NCBI GenBank assembly: GCA_047517485.1
Contig: JAKZSU010000041.1
Span: 1 to 43,849 of the forward strand
Direction of reading: 5' to 3'
Length of the DNA stretch: 43,849 bases
Source: JAKZSU01 sp047517485
GTDB taxonomy: Bacteria; Pseudomonadota; Alphaproteobacteria; UBA7887
A program made the translations under genes and the position numbers. Shown here one piece after another: positions 15,752-24,498 of this stretch. The notes beneath the pieces were generated by a model that was given only the letters and a program-made list of their open reading frames with translations, was not told where the DNA came from and did not search any database. How positions within the stretch are numbered: the stretch's first letter is position 1; each line of letters opens with the position of its first letter.

Positions 15752-16711
15752 ATGTCGTCACCCGCCCCCATCGCCGATCCCGCGATCGATCCGCGGAAAT
15801 TCCGCGATCCCCTGATGACCATGGACGGCAGGCCGCGCGCTCACGTCGAACTCGGCGCGCTCAAGACTCTGTGGTTCAATACCGGGACGCTGTGCAATCT
15901 CACGTGCGCCACTTGTTATATCGAGTCGAGCCCGACCAACGACAGCTTGGTCTATCTCTCGCTCGACGAGATTCGCAACTTTCTCGACGAAATCAACGAT
16001 CGCGGGCTGGCGACCGAGGAGATCGGCTTCACCGGCGGCGAGCCGTTCATGAATCCCGATTTCGTCGCCATGGTGGAGTTGGCGCTGGATCGCGGCTTTC
16101 GCGTGCTCGTGCTGACCAACGCGATGCGCCCGATGATGAAAGTCGCCGACCGCCTGCGCCCGCTGGCGGCGCGCCATGGCGACAAACTGGTCCTGCGAGT
16201 ATCGCTCGATCATTACAGCGCGACCCTGCACGAGACCGAGCGCGGCCCACGCTCTTGGTCGCCGGCGCTCGCCGGCCTCGGCTGGCTGGTGGAAAACGGA
16301 TTCACCGTCAATGTCGCCGGCCGCCTTAAATGGGGCGAGCCCGACGCCGCCATGCGCGACGGCTACCGCCGCCTGTTCGCGGCCAACGGTCTGGCGATCG
16401 ATGCCGACGATCCGGTCGCCTTGGTGCTATTTCCGGAAATGGACGAGACCTGCGATGTGCCCGAGATCAGCACCGCGTGTTGGGATCACCTCGATATCGC
16501 GCCCGACACCATGATGTGCGCGAGCTCGCGCATGGTGGTAAAGCGACGCGGCGCCGCCAGCCCGGTGATCGCACCGTGCACTCTGCTGCCCTATAGCCTC
16601 GAATTCGAGATGGGAGCGACGCTCGCCGAAGCGGATGCGCCGGTGTTTCTCAATCATCCCCATTGCGCGAAATTCTGCGTCCTCGGCGGCGGAGCGTGCA
16701 GCCGGACATAA
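15752..16711 (+). CDS. radical SAM protein with C-terminal Cys cluster
   Basis: A 319-residue enzyme expected to bind a 4Fe-4S cluster and cleave S-adenosylmethionine. The CxxxCxxC motif is CNLTCATC at Cys48, Cys52 and Cys55. The GGEPF motif follows in IGFTGGEPFMNPDF, with later barrel strands VLVLTNAM and LVLRVSLD. The C-terminal part has Cys in ETCDV, TACWD, MMCAS, PCTLL and a closing CAKFCVLGGGACS, suggesting an auxiliary cluster of the SPASM or twitch type. The start at 15752 is supported by GGAG about 8 bp upstream. No precursor peptide or other modification gene lies alongside, so the substrate is unknown. The stop lies inside the first copy of a 19-bp tandem repeat. Confidence 0.88.
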   Translation: MSSPAPIADPAIDPRKFRDPLMTMDGRPRAHVELGALKTLWFNTGTLCNLTCATCYIESSPTNDSLVYLSLDEIRNFLDEINDRGLATEEIGFTGGEPFMNPDFVAMVELALDRGFRVLVLTNAMRPMMKVADRLRPLAARHGDKLVLRVSLDHYSATLHETERGPRSWSPALAGLGWLVENGFTVNVAGRLKWGEPDAAMRDGYRRLFAANGLAIDADDPVALVLFPEMDETCDVPEISTACWDHLDIAPDTMMCASSRMVVKRRGAASPVIAPCTLLPYSLEFEMGATLAEADAPVFLNHPHCAKFCVLGGGACSRT

Positions 16712-16746
16712 CATAGCGGTCTAGACATAACATCGCGGTCTGGACA
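16705..16746. repeat. 19-bp direct tandem repeat, 2.2 copies
   Basis: Copies at 16705-16723 and 16724-16742 differ at two positions (core GACATAACATMGCGGTCT), and four more bases of a third copy follow. The stop codon TAA of the radical SAM gene is inside the first copy. Function is unknown; it may be a slippage duplication or a binding-site pair ahead of apaG. Confidence 0.8.
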
Positions 16747-16802
16747 AGCAGCCCGTGGTGCCGCACCCTGTCTAACGGAGCCTAAAAGCGGAGAGCGGTC
16801 AA

Positions 16803-17222
16803 ATGGGTAATCGCAGTGGCGAAGCGTGCGAATATGTCCAAACCACGCGCGATATTCTCATTACCGTGAAGCCGTACTATCTCGACGAACAGTCGAGCCC
16901 CGAGAAGAGCCATTATGTCTTCGCGTATGAGATAAAAATCGAGAACCAGGGGCCCGAGACCGTACAGTTGCGAAACCGCCATTGGCAGATTACCGATGGC
17001 CGCGGCCACACCCAGGAAGTCCGCGGTGCCGGTGTGGTCGGTGAACAACCGACCCTGGGACCGGGCGAGAGATTCGAATATACCAGCGGCGCGCCGCTCA
17101 CCACCGACAGCGGCTTCATGGTCGGCAGTTACGAGATGGTGACCGAGGGTGGCGAACATTTCGAAGTGTCGATTCCCGCGTTCTCGCTGGACTCGCCTTT
17201 CGCCGACAAGCGCCTCAATTGA
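16803..17222 (+). CDS. apaG: ApaG protein
   Basis: A 139-residue protein with the ApaG (DUF525) fibronectin-like fold. Motifs include ITVKPYYLDEQSSPEKSHYVFAYEIKIEN, read here as two parts around DEQSSPE, then RHWQITDGRGHTQEVRGAGVVGEQP, abbreviated here to RHWQITDG and VVGEQP, and the closing SGAPLTT and MVGSYEM. ApaG was linked to cobalt and magnesium resistance in enterobacteria and its biochemical role is not settled. GGAGAG precedes the ATG by about 6 bp. folE follows 35 bp downstream in the same direction. Confidence 0.95.
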   Translation: MGNRSGEACEYVQTTRDILITVKPYYLDEQSSPEKSHYVFAYEIKIENQGPETVQLRNRHWQITDGRGHTQEVRGAGVVGEQPTLGPGERFEYTSGAPLTTDSGFMVGSYEMVTEGGEHFEVSIPAFSLDSPFADKRLN

Positions 17223-17257
17223 GAACAATCGCGCGAATTATCGATAACGAGGATGTC

Positions 17258-17881
17258 ATGAACGAAGCATCGCGACCGCGGGTCGATACCGACCGGCCGC
17301 AGAGCCAGGACGATCGGCCGTCTCGCGCCGAGGCCGAGCAGGCGGTGCGGACCTTGATCCAATGGGCTGGCGAAGATCCCGATCGCGAAGGCCTGGTCGG
17401 CACGCCGGAACGCGTGGCACGCTCGTATGAGGAGTTCTATGCCGGTTACGCCACCGACGCGCACGATATTCTTCAGCGCACCTTCGAGGAGGTCGAGGGG
17501 TATGACGAAATGGTGGTGCTCCGGGATATTCGCTTCGAATCCCATTGCGAGCATCACATGGCGCCGATCATCGGCGTCGCGCATGTCGCCTATCTGCCGC
17601 ATCACCGGGTCGTCGGCATCAGCAAGCTCGCACGGATCGTCGATGTCTATGCCAAGCGCATGCAGATTCAGGAAAAGATGACGGTTCAGATCGCCGACAC
17701 CATCGATCGCGTCCTCAAGCCAAATGGCGTCGCCGTCGTCATCGAGGCGGAACATCAGTGCATGACCACCCGCGGCGTCCACAAATTCGGCGTCGCGATG
17801 AAAACCAGCCGCATGCTCGGCGCATTCCGGGACGACCCGACGACCCGGCGCGAATTCCTGAGCATGATCGGGCACGGCTAA
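17258..17881 (+). CDS. folE: GTP cyclohydrolase I
   Basis: A 207-residue type IA enzyme catalysing the first step of folate (and pterin) synthesis, GTP to dihydroneopterin triphosphate. Zinc ligands are in SHCEHHMAP (Cys and His) and in AEHQCMTTRG (second Cys). The catalytic core HHRVVGISKLAR and EKMTVQIADTID are intact. An N-terminal extension of about 25 residues is acidic and probably disordered. The ATG at 17258 has GAGGA 4 bp upstream; a TTG at 17219 would overlap apaG and is not needed. trkH follows after 18 bp. Confidence 0.96.
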   Translation: MNEASRPRVDTDRPQSQDDRPSRAEAEQAVRTLIQWAGEDPDREGLVGTPERVARSYEEFYAGYATDAHDILQRTFEEVEGYDEMVVLRDIRFESHCEHHMAPIIGVAHVAYLPHHRVVGISKLARIVDVYAKRMQIQEKMTVQIADTIDRVLKPNGVAVVIEAEHQCMTTRGVHKFGVAMKTSRMLGAFRDDPTTRREFLSMIGHG

Positions 17882-17899
17882 TACCAACCTGCACATAAC

Positions 17900-19348
17900 G
17901 TGATCGATTACCGTCCGGTCCTGTTCGTCCTCGGCGTGCTGCTGACGACGCTGGCGGTCACCATGGCGGTCCCCGTCTTCGCCGATCTCGCGGTCGGCAA
18001 CCCGGACTGGCAGGTTTTTCTGGCGTCCGCCGCGCTGACGCTGTTTGTCGGGGTCTCGCTGATGCTGGCGTTTCATGCCCGCGGCTTCGTCGTCACCGTC
18101 CACCAGACATTCATCTTGACCACCTTGAGCTGGATCGTGCTCGCCGCTTTCGCCTGCCTGCCCTTCGCCTTCTCCGGTCTCGACCTGTCGTTCGCCGACG
18201 CCTATTTCGAGGCGATGTCGGGCCTCACCACCACCGGCTCGACGGTCATTTCCGGGCTCGACACATCGCCGCCCGGCATCCTCCTGTGGCGCGCGCTGCT
18301 GCAATGGCTTGGCGGTATCGGGATCATTGTCATGGCAATCGCCGTCCTCCCGCTGCTCGGGGTCGGCGGCATGCAATTGTTTCGCACCGAATCCTCGGAT
18401 CAATCCGAGAAAGCGCTGCCCCGCACCGCTCAGGTCGCCGCGTCGATCACCGTGGTCTATCTCGGACTGACGCTCACCTGGTCGATATTGTTGTGGCTTG
18501 CCGGCATGAGCCAGTTCGACGCGGTTTGCCATGCCATGACAACCATCGCGACCGGCGGATTCTCCACCGTCGACGGTTCGATCGGTCAATTCGACAATCG
18601 CTCGATCGATATCATTATTACCTTCGGCATGATCGCCGGATCGTTGCCTTTCGTCCTCTATCTCGCGGTCTTGCGCGGCAATATTCGGGATCTGGCGACC
18701 GACAGCCAAGTCCGATGGTTCCTCGGCATAATCGTCGTGGTGACTCTGGTCATGACCTTGTGGACCTGGACCACCATCGACCGCGCGCCGCTCGAAGCGC
18801 TGCGTTACGCGGCGTTCAACGTGGTCTCGGTGATGACCGGCACCGGTTACAGTTCCACCGATTATGGTCAATGGGGAACCTTCGCGGTTACCGTGATGTT
18901 CTTCCTGATGTTCGTCGGCGGCTGTACCGGCGGCACCACCGGCGGAATCAAGATTTTTCGCTTCCAGGTGCTGTTCACCACCGCCCGCGTACAGCTGGCC
19001 CAGAACATCCGGCCGCACGGGGTTTTCATCGCCCACTACAATGGACGACCGATCTCGGACTCGGTGAGTGGCGCGGTCCTCGGGTTCTATTTCATGTTTT
19101 TCGTCGCCTTCGCGGTGGTCGCCTTGGCGCTGTCGCTGCACGGCTATGACCTGATGACCAGCATCTCCGGCGCCGCCACCGCGGTTGCCAACGTCGGCCC
19201 CGGCCTCGGCGAGGTGATTGGTCCGACCGGCAATTTCTCGAGCTTGGATCAGTCGGCGAAATGGATCATGTCGGCGGCGATGCTACTCGGCCGCCTCGAG
19301 CTTTTCACCGTGCTGGTGCTTTTCCTGCCGAGTTTCTGGCGCCAATGA
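17900..19348 (+). CDS. trkH: Trk-type potassium uptake membrane subunit
   Basis: A 482-residue inner-membrane potassium translocating subunit with about ten helices. The four selectivity-filter loops are visible: GLTTTGSTV, TIATGGFST, VMTGTGYSS and ANVGPGLG. Also present is GGCTGGTTGGIKIFR after the third loop. TrkH needs the peripheral NAD-binding protein TrkA, which is not in this window. The start is GTG at 17900. The 3' end overlaps the opposed RND pump gene by 66 bp; the C-terminal residues (RLELFTVLVLFLPSFWR) are typical of the family, so the overlap appears real. Confidence 0.95.
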   Translation: MIDYRPVLFVLGVLLTTLAVTMAVPVFADLAVGNPDWQVFLASAALTLFVGVSLMLAFHARGFVVTVHQTFILTTLSWIVLAAFACLPFAFSGLDLSFADAYFEAMSGLTTTGSTVISGLDTSPPGILLWRALLQWLGGIGIIVMAIAVLPLLGVGGMQLFRTESSDQSEKALPRTAQVAASITVVYLGLTLTWSILLWLAGMSQFDAVCHAMTTIATGGFSTVDGSIGQFDNRSIDIIITFGMIAGSLPFVLYLAVLRGNIRDLATDSQVRWFLGIIVVVTLVMTLWTWTTIDRAPLEALRYAAFNVVSVMTGTGYSSTDYGQWGTFAVTVMFFLMFVGGCTGGTTGGIKIFRFQVLFTTARVQLAQNIRPHGVFIAHYNGRPISDSVSGAVLGFYFMFFVAFAVVALALSLHGYDLMTSISGAATAVANVGPGLGEVIGPTGNFSSLDQSAKWIMSAAMLLGRLELFTVLVLFLPSFWRQ

Positions 19349-22300
19349 GAACAACCGCTCCGCCAGCCGCCCGACATCCGCTTGCATGGCGATCAGCGAC
19401 GGCACCACGAACAACACCAGAAGCGTCGACGCCAGCAAGCCGAAGACGATGGTCAGCGCCATCGGTTTGAGGAACTGCGCCTGCAGACTGGTCTCCGAAA
19501 GCAACGGCAGCAATCCGCCGATGGTGGTCAACGAGGTCAGCAGAACCGCGCGGAAACGATCGCATGCGCCTTGGACGATCGCCGCCATCACATCCTCGCC
19601 GGCGCGCAACCGCTCATCGATCGTGGTGACCAGAATGATCGAATCGTTGACCACGATTCCCGACAGACCGAGCAGGCCGATGAGGCTCAGGATGGTCAGA
19701 TCGTAGCCCAGCAGGAGATGGCCGAACGCCGCCCCGACGAAACCGAACGGGATGATCGCCATCACCACCACCGGCCGCGTGTAGCTGGCGAACACCCACG
19801 CCAAAATGAGATAAATCGCACTCAGACCAATGACCAGACCGAGGCCCATGTCGGCCAAGGTTTCGCTTTGCTCCTCCGCCTTGCCGGCGAAGCGAACGGC
19901 GACGCCGTAGTCACTGGCGATCTCGCTCATCGGTCCTTGCGCCAAGGTGGCGACCAGTTCGGACGGATTCGAGACCGCGGCGTCGATCTCGGCGGTCACC
20001 GCGACCTCGCGTACCCCGTCTTCGCGGCGGATGACCGCGAAGCCGCGATCCTCGGTGATGCTCGCGACCTCGCTCAGCGCGACTTCGGCGCCCGACGGCG
20101 CGCGCAAGTAGAGCTCGCGCAGCGAACGCGGGGTCACCGTCCCGCGCGGGTATTGCACCCGGATCACCACCTCTTCGTCACCGCGCGGGAAGCGTTTCGC
20201 GATCGCCCCCTCGAAGGCGTTCCTGACCTGACGGCCGAGGCTTTGGGTGGTGAACCCGAGCGCCCGCCCGCGCGGGGTCACCGCCAGCACCAGCTCGCTC
20301 TTGCCCCACGGTAAATCGTCGCTGACGTCGCTGACCCCGGCATAGCCGGCCAGCCGGTCGCGGATCGCCAAGGCGGCGGCCTTCAGGGTCTCGACCGAGC
20401 CGCCGGACAGGCGAATATCGAGATCGCGTCCCGGCGGGCCGCCGCGTCGCTCGCGAATGGTCAGGGATTCCAAACCGGGCAGCGCGCGCACCTCGGCACG
20501 CCAAGCCTCGATCATGTCCGGGGTTCGTACATCGCGTTGCTCGGAGGGGACAAGCTCGACATGGACCCCGCCGCGATGGTCGCCGGTCGCCTGTTGCGCC
20601 GAGCCCACTTTCGACGCCGACACGCCGATTTTGCCGAACGAGAGCCGAACCACGCCGCCATCGTCGCCGGCGAGCGCCGCGTCGGCGGCCTTCAGCGCGC
20701 GCTCGAGCTCGACGATCATTGCTTCGCTGCGCGCTTTCGGCGTGCCCGAGGCAAAACTGAAATCGGCCTGGATGATGTCGCCTTCGGGTGACGGGAAGAA
20801 TACAAATTGTAGCCGTCCGCCGAACACCAGCCCGATTGTCACAATGAGCACCGCGACGGTCAGCGCCAATGTCGTGTAGCGCCAACGCACCGCGAGCCCG
20901 ACCAGGCGGCGAAACGGCCCGTCGCGCAGCGCCTCGAACCGGCTGTCGATGGCGTGGCGGAACCCCGACGCCTGGTCCGGGTTATAAACCAGCGCGCCGC
21001 GCATATGACCGGGCAGTACGAGAAAACATTCGATCAAGCTGGCAACGAGTACGGCGATCGCGACCAGGGGAATCGCCGCCATGATTTCGCCGATCTCGCC
21101 AGAGATCAGCATCACCGGTACGAACGCGGCGATCGTCGTCAGTGACGCGCTGGTCACCGGCGGCAGCATGCGCCGGGCGCCCGACTCGGCGGCCTCCAGC
21201 GGTCCGGCGCCGCCGCGCCGCCGCGCCAAGGCATGCTCGCCAACGACGATCGCGTCATCAACGATGATCCCGAGCATCATGATCAGCGCGAACAGGCTCA
21301 CCATGTTGATCGATTGTCCGGTCGCGAACATCACCGCCATCGCCGCCATCAGGGCGACCGGAATGCCGATCGCCACCCACATCGCGACCCGCGCGTTGAG
21401 AAACAGAAACAACACGCCGAGCACCAACACCAAGCCGCCGAGACCGTTGCGCAGCAGCAAGTTGATGCGCTCCTGGATCAAGCTGGCTTTGATGTCGTGC
21501 ATCTCGACGCGCACCGTTGGCGGCAAGGTCGGCTGAATCTCGGTGATATAGGTATTTACCGTCTCGGCGAGCTCGAGTGCGTCGTTGCCGACCGAGCGCT
21601 GAATATGCAGCTCGATCGCGTTCTCGCCGTCGCGGATTGCCACCGGCTGGGCATCCTCGAAGGTATCGCGCACGGTGGCGATATCGCGCAGCAAAATCCG
21701 CTCGCCGCTGTCTCGCGCGGTGACCTCGATGGCGCGCAAACTCGCCGCGTCCGCCTTCAAGCCGAGACTGCGAATCTGGATTTCGTTGGCGCCGCCGGTA
21801 TCGCCCGACGGCATGTCCTGGCTGGTCTCGCCGATCACCGCGGCGATATCGGCCAAGGTCAAATCGAGTTGCAACAAGGTCGCTTGATCGACCTCGACCC
21901 GAATTTCCTCGTCGCGCGCGCCGAACAGGGTGACCTTGTCGATGCCGCGCGCCAGCAGGTCCTCCTTGAGTCGCTTGGCGATCACCTTGAGCGACGCCTC
22001 GGGGATCGGACCGGACACCAGGATTCGGCTCACCGTGTCGTAGAAGACGATGCGTTTGATCACCGGCTGTTCGGCATCCTCGGGCAGCGTCGTCACCTGT
22101 CCGATCGCGGTCTCGACCGCCGACAGACCGGCCTGCATATCGGCGTCGGGATAAAACTCGACGGCGATCTGGCCAACCCCTTCCTTCGCCGTGCCGAGCA
22201 CGTTCTTGACGTCGTCGATCTGGCGCAGATCGGGCTCCAAGGCCTCGACGATGTTGGCCTCGACATCGGACGCGCTGGCGCCCGGCCAAGTCACCACCAC

Positions 22301-22453
22301 GGAAACGAACTCGATCGAGAAGTCGGGGAAAAACTGGGTATTCTGCCGGGTCAGCGAAAGCGCGCCGGCGATCAACATCATGATCATCAACAGGTTCGCC
22401 GCGGTCGGGTGCCGCGCGAACAAGCCGATCATGCCGTGCGAGGCACCCCTCAC
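19283..22453 (-). CDS. RND-family efflux pump, inner-membrane subunit
   Basis: A 1056-residue AcrB-like proton-driven transporter. The first helix is in the opening FARHPTAANLLMIMMLI, then a large periplasmic porter loop, then the central helices with MLGIIVDDAIVVGEHAL (the paired Asp of the proton relay). The second half repeats the layout, ending with LLGLSGIVVNDSIILV. The opening matches the hydrophobic/amphiphilic HAE-type subgroup near MdtB-like and multidrug pumps, but the substrate cannot be read from sequence. The GTG at 22453 overlaps the adaptor's TGA as GTGA; an internal ATG at 22432 is an alternative. No outer-membrane channel gene is nearby. Confidence 0.94.
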   Translation of the reverse strand: MRGASHGMIGLFARHPTAANLLMIMMLIAGALSLTRQNTQFFPDFSIEFVSVVVTWPGASASDVEANIVEALEPDLRQIDDVKNVLGTAKEGVGQIAVEFYPDADMQAGLSAVETAIGQVTTLPEDAEQPVIKRIVFYDTVSRILVSGPIPEASLKVIAKRLKEDLLARGIDKVTLFGARDEEIRVEVDQATLLQLDLTLADIAAVIGETSQDMPSGDTGGANEIQIRSLGLKADAASLRAIEVTARDSGERILLRDIATVRDTFEDAQPVAIRDGENAIELHIQRSVGNDALELAETVNTYITEIQPTLPPTVRVEMHDIKASLIQERINLLLRNGLGGLVLVLGVLFLFLNARVAMWVAIGIPVALMAAMAVMFATGQSINMVSLFALIMMLGIIVDDAIVVGEHALARRRGGAGPLEAAESGARRMLPPVTSASLTTIAAFVPVMLISGEIGEIMAAIPLVAIAVLVASLIECFLVLPGHMRGALVYNPDQASGFRHAIDSRFEALRDGPFRRLVGLAVRWRYTTLALTVAVLIVTIGLVFGGRLQFVFFPSPEGDIIQADFSFASGTPKARSEAMIVELERALKAADAALAGDDGGVVRLSFGKIGVSASKVGSAQQATGDHRGGVHVELVPSEQRDVRTPDMIEAWRAEVRALPGLESLTIRERRGGPPGRDLDIRLSGGSVETLKAAALAIRDRLAGYAGVSDVSDDLPWGKSELVLAVTPRGRALGFTTQSLGRQVRNAFEGAIAKRFPRGDEEVVIRVQYPRGTVTPRSLRELYLRAPSGAEVALSEVASITEDRGFAVIRREDGVREVAVTAEIDAAVSNPSELVATLAQGPMSEIASDYGVAVRFAGKAEEQSETLADMGLGLVIGLSAIYLILAWVFASYTRPVVVMAIIPFGFVGAAFGHLLLGYDLTILSLIGLLGLSGIVVNDSIILVTTIDERLRAGEDVMAAIVQGACDRFRAVLLTSLTTIGGLLPLLSETSLQAQFLKPMALTIVFGLLASTLLVLFVVPSLIAMQADVGRLAERLFSLAPETRQEKHQHGEKLEAAE

Positions 22454-23712
22454 CGCTCGGCGACCTTCATGCCCGGGCCGATCTCGGTGAACCGCGAGAT
22501 TACGATCGCCTCGCCGACGCCGATCTCGCCGGTGATCAGCGCCATGTCGCCGTCGCGCCCGACCAGCGCGACCGCGCGCGCCTCGAGCCGTTCGTCGATC
22601 ACGACATAGACCGTGTCGCTGTCATGGATCGCGGTTTCCGGAACCCGGGTCACCTGACGATAGACGCGATCCGCGACCACCACTTCGACGAACGCACCGG
22701 GTCGCAGCACCGTCGCGTCCTCGGAGAGTCGGGCGTAGACGGTAACCCCACCGCTCGCCGGATCTATCTCGCTATCGATGCGGTCGATGGTGGCGGGGAA
22801 GCGATGCGCCGTGTTTCCGGTTCGCCAGATCACTTCCGCCGGGGTTCCCAGCGCCGTCGAGAGGTCCGAGAACGCGCGCCCGAACTGGGCGCCGCTGACA
22901 TGAAACCGCGCCTCGAGCCGGCTCGGGTCGATCAGCCGACCGACCCGATCGCCGACCGCCAGACGTTCACCGGGCTGGGCATCGGTATCGGCGAGCGTGC
23001 CGTCGAACGGTGCCTTGAGTTCGGTATCGGCGAGCGCGCGACGCGCCCGCGCCAGCGAGGCCCGCAATCCCGAGATGACCGCCTCCGATTGCCCGATCCC
23101 CGCCTCGAGGGTGGCGACGGCCTGTTCGCGTTGAATTTTCTGGACCCGTCCCCGGCTGAGCGCGAGCCGCGCTTCGTCCAGGCCTTTTTCGGAAACCGCA
23201 TTGCCGAGCAACGATTCCCGGCGCGCGACATCGCGCTCGAAAATTTCGACTTGGCGGCGATCCTCCGCGGCGAGGCCGCGCTCCGCCACCAATCGTGCCG
23301 CGGTCTCCGCCAGACGCGACCGCGCCTCGGCCAACGACGCCTCGCGTTCGACCACGCTTTGCGTCGCATCGAACGGATCGATGGTCACCAGCACCGCGCC
23401 CGCCACCACCGCGCCGCCATCGACGAAGCGGTCGGAGACCGCCATAACCGGCCCGGCGACGTGCGCCCGTAGGTCCACTTCGCGTCCCGCCACCACTTCG
23501 CCGAACAAGGTGAGCGACGGGCGAACGTCCTCGAACGTTACCCGCACGGTCTCGACCGTCCATACCCGCTCGACCGACGGCCGCGACGGCGTCTCGGGCT
23601 TGGTCGCCGTCAGCCAAAACCAAGACAGAACGCCGAGCGCGATCACCAGAACCGGCAAAAATAATTTGAAAAACTTGACCACGAACCCAATCCTCGACGC
23701 GAAACGAACCAT
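22450..23712 (-). CDS. RND efflux periplasmic adaptor (membrane fusion protein)
   Basis: A 420-residue adaptor linking the pump to an outer-membrane channel. It has one N-terminal membrane anchor (about residues 10-34), a barrel-sandwich (lipoyl-like) half beginning EVVAGREVDLRAHVAG, a long helical hairpin (SLAEARSRLAETAARLV and ASLARARRALADTEL), the second lipoyl half KAPFDGTLADTDAQPGERL, and C-terminal beta-barrel and membrane-proximal domains. It precedes and overlaps the pump gene by four bases. It starts 24 bp after the stop of an ABC ATPase gene and is probably in the same transcript. Confidence 0.92.
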   Translation of the reverse strand: MVRFASRIGFVVKFFKLFLPVLVIALGVLSWFWLTATKPETPSRPSVERVWTVETVRVTFEDVRPSLTLFGEVVAGREVDLRAHVAGPVMAVSDRFVDGGAVVAGAVLVTIDPFDATQSVVEREASLAEARSRLAETAARLVAERGLAAEDRRQVEIFERDVARRESLLGNAVSEKGLDEARLALSRGRVQKIQREQAVATLEAGIGQSEAVISGLRASLARARRALADTELKAPFDGTLADTDAQPGERLAVGDRVGRLIDPSRLEARFHVSGAQFGRAFSDLSTALGTPAEVIWRTGNTAHRFPATIDRIDSEIDPASGGVTVYARLSEDATVLRPGAFVEVVVADRVYRQVTRVPETAIHDSDTVYVVIDERLEARAVALVGRDGDMALITGEIGVGEAIVISRFTEIGPGMKVAER

Positions 23713-23736
23713 ATTTGGCCACTTTCGCCGTCACAT

Positions 23737-24498
23737 TCAATCGTTCGTTTCAGTCGCGCTCAGCCAGACCGTGCCGCGACTGGCCATGCGCAGCTCGCGG
23801 GTATAAGCCGACAGACCCTGCCCCGAGCGTAGCGCGTCACGGCTGACGGTCTCGACCATCGCGCCGTCACGCATGACCGCGATACGGTCGCAGAGGCGGG
23901 TCACCATGCCGAGGTCGTGACTCACCAGGATAAAACCGAGGCCTCGATCGGCGCGAAGCCGCGTCAGCAAGGTCAATATTTCGTCCTGTGTCGAGACGTC
24001 CAGTGCCGACGTCGGCTCGTCGAGCAAGAGAAATTTCGGATCCATGATCAGCGCCCGCGCGATCGCCACCCGTTGCCGCTGGCCGCCGGATATCTGGTGC
24101 GGATAGCGAAACCGCAAGGCGGCCTCGAGGCCGACCTCGTCGAGGGCACGGGCGATCCGGCTTTGGCGATCGCCGATCCGATGGATCGCCAGCGGCTCGG
24201 CCAGGGTCTCCGCCACCGTGCGACGCGGATGCAACGACCCATAGGGGTCTTGAAAAACCATCTGCATCAACCGCGCCGCCCGATGGTGGCGCAACTGCCG
24301 CCGTCCGATGCCATCGATTTCGATGTCGCCGCGCCACTCGCCGATCAGCCCGGCCAGCGTCCGCAACAGCGTCGTCTTGCCGCACCCGGACTCGCCGACC
24401 AGGGCCCAGGCCTCACCGTCACCCACGGCGAGCGAAACCTCGCGCACCGCGCGCACCGCGCCGGCGAAAGTGACCGACACCGCGTCAAGGCTGATCAT
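23737..24498 (-). CDS. ABC importer ATP-binding protein (DppF/NikE-like)
   Basis: A 253-residue ATPase energising a peptide/nickel-type ABC importer. Walker A is GESGCGKTT, the Q-loop lies in QMVFQDPYGSLHPR, the signature is ISGGQRQRVAIARA, Walker B is LLLDEPTSALD and the switch His is in VSHDLGM. The QDPYGSL sequence is a hallmark of this family. Its length matches NikE better than DppF, and little of the C-terminal oligopeptide domain is present. Its ATG overlaps the stop of the sister ATPase (ATGA). Confidence 0.92.
   Translation of the reverse strand: MISLDAVSVTFAGAVRAVREVSLAVGDGEAWALVGESGCGKTTLLRTLAGLIGEWRGDIEIDGIGRRQLRHHRAARLMQMVFQDPYGSLHPRRTVAETLAEPLAIHRIGDRQSRIARALDEVGLEAALRFRYPHQISGGQRQRVAIARALIMDPKFLLLDEPTSALDVSTQDEILTLLTRLRADRGLGFILVSHDLGMVTRLCDRIAVMRDGAMVETVSRDALRSGQGLSAYTRELRMASRGTVWLSATETND

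Noticed and set aside
17129..19141. A 670-codon open frame antisense to trkH and folE
   Set aside because: High GC removes stops from antisense frames; the product is rich in His, Asp and Arg without any domain, and trkH on the other strand has full family motifs.
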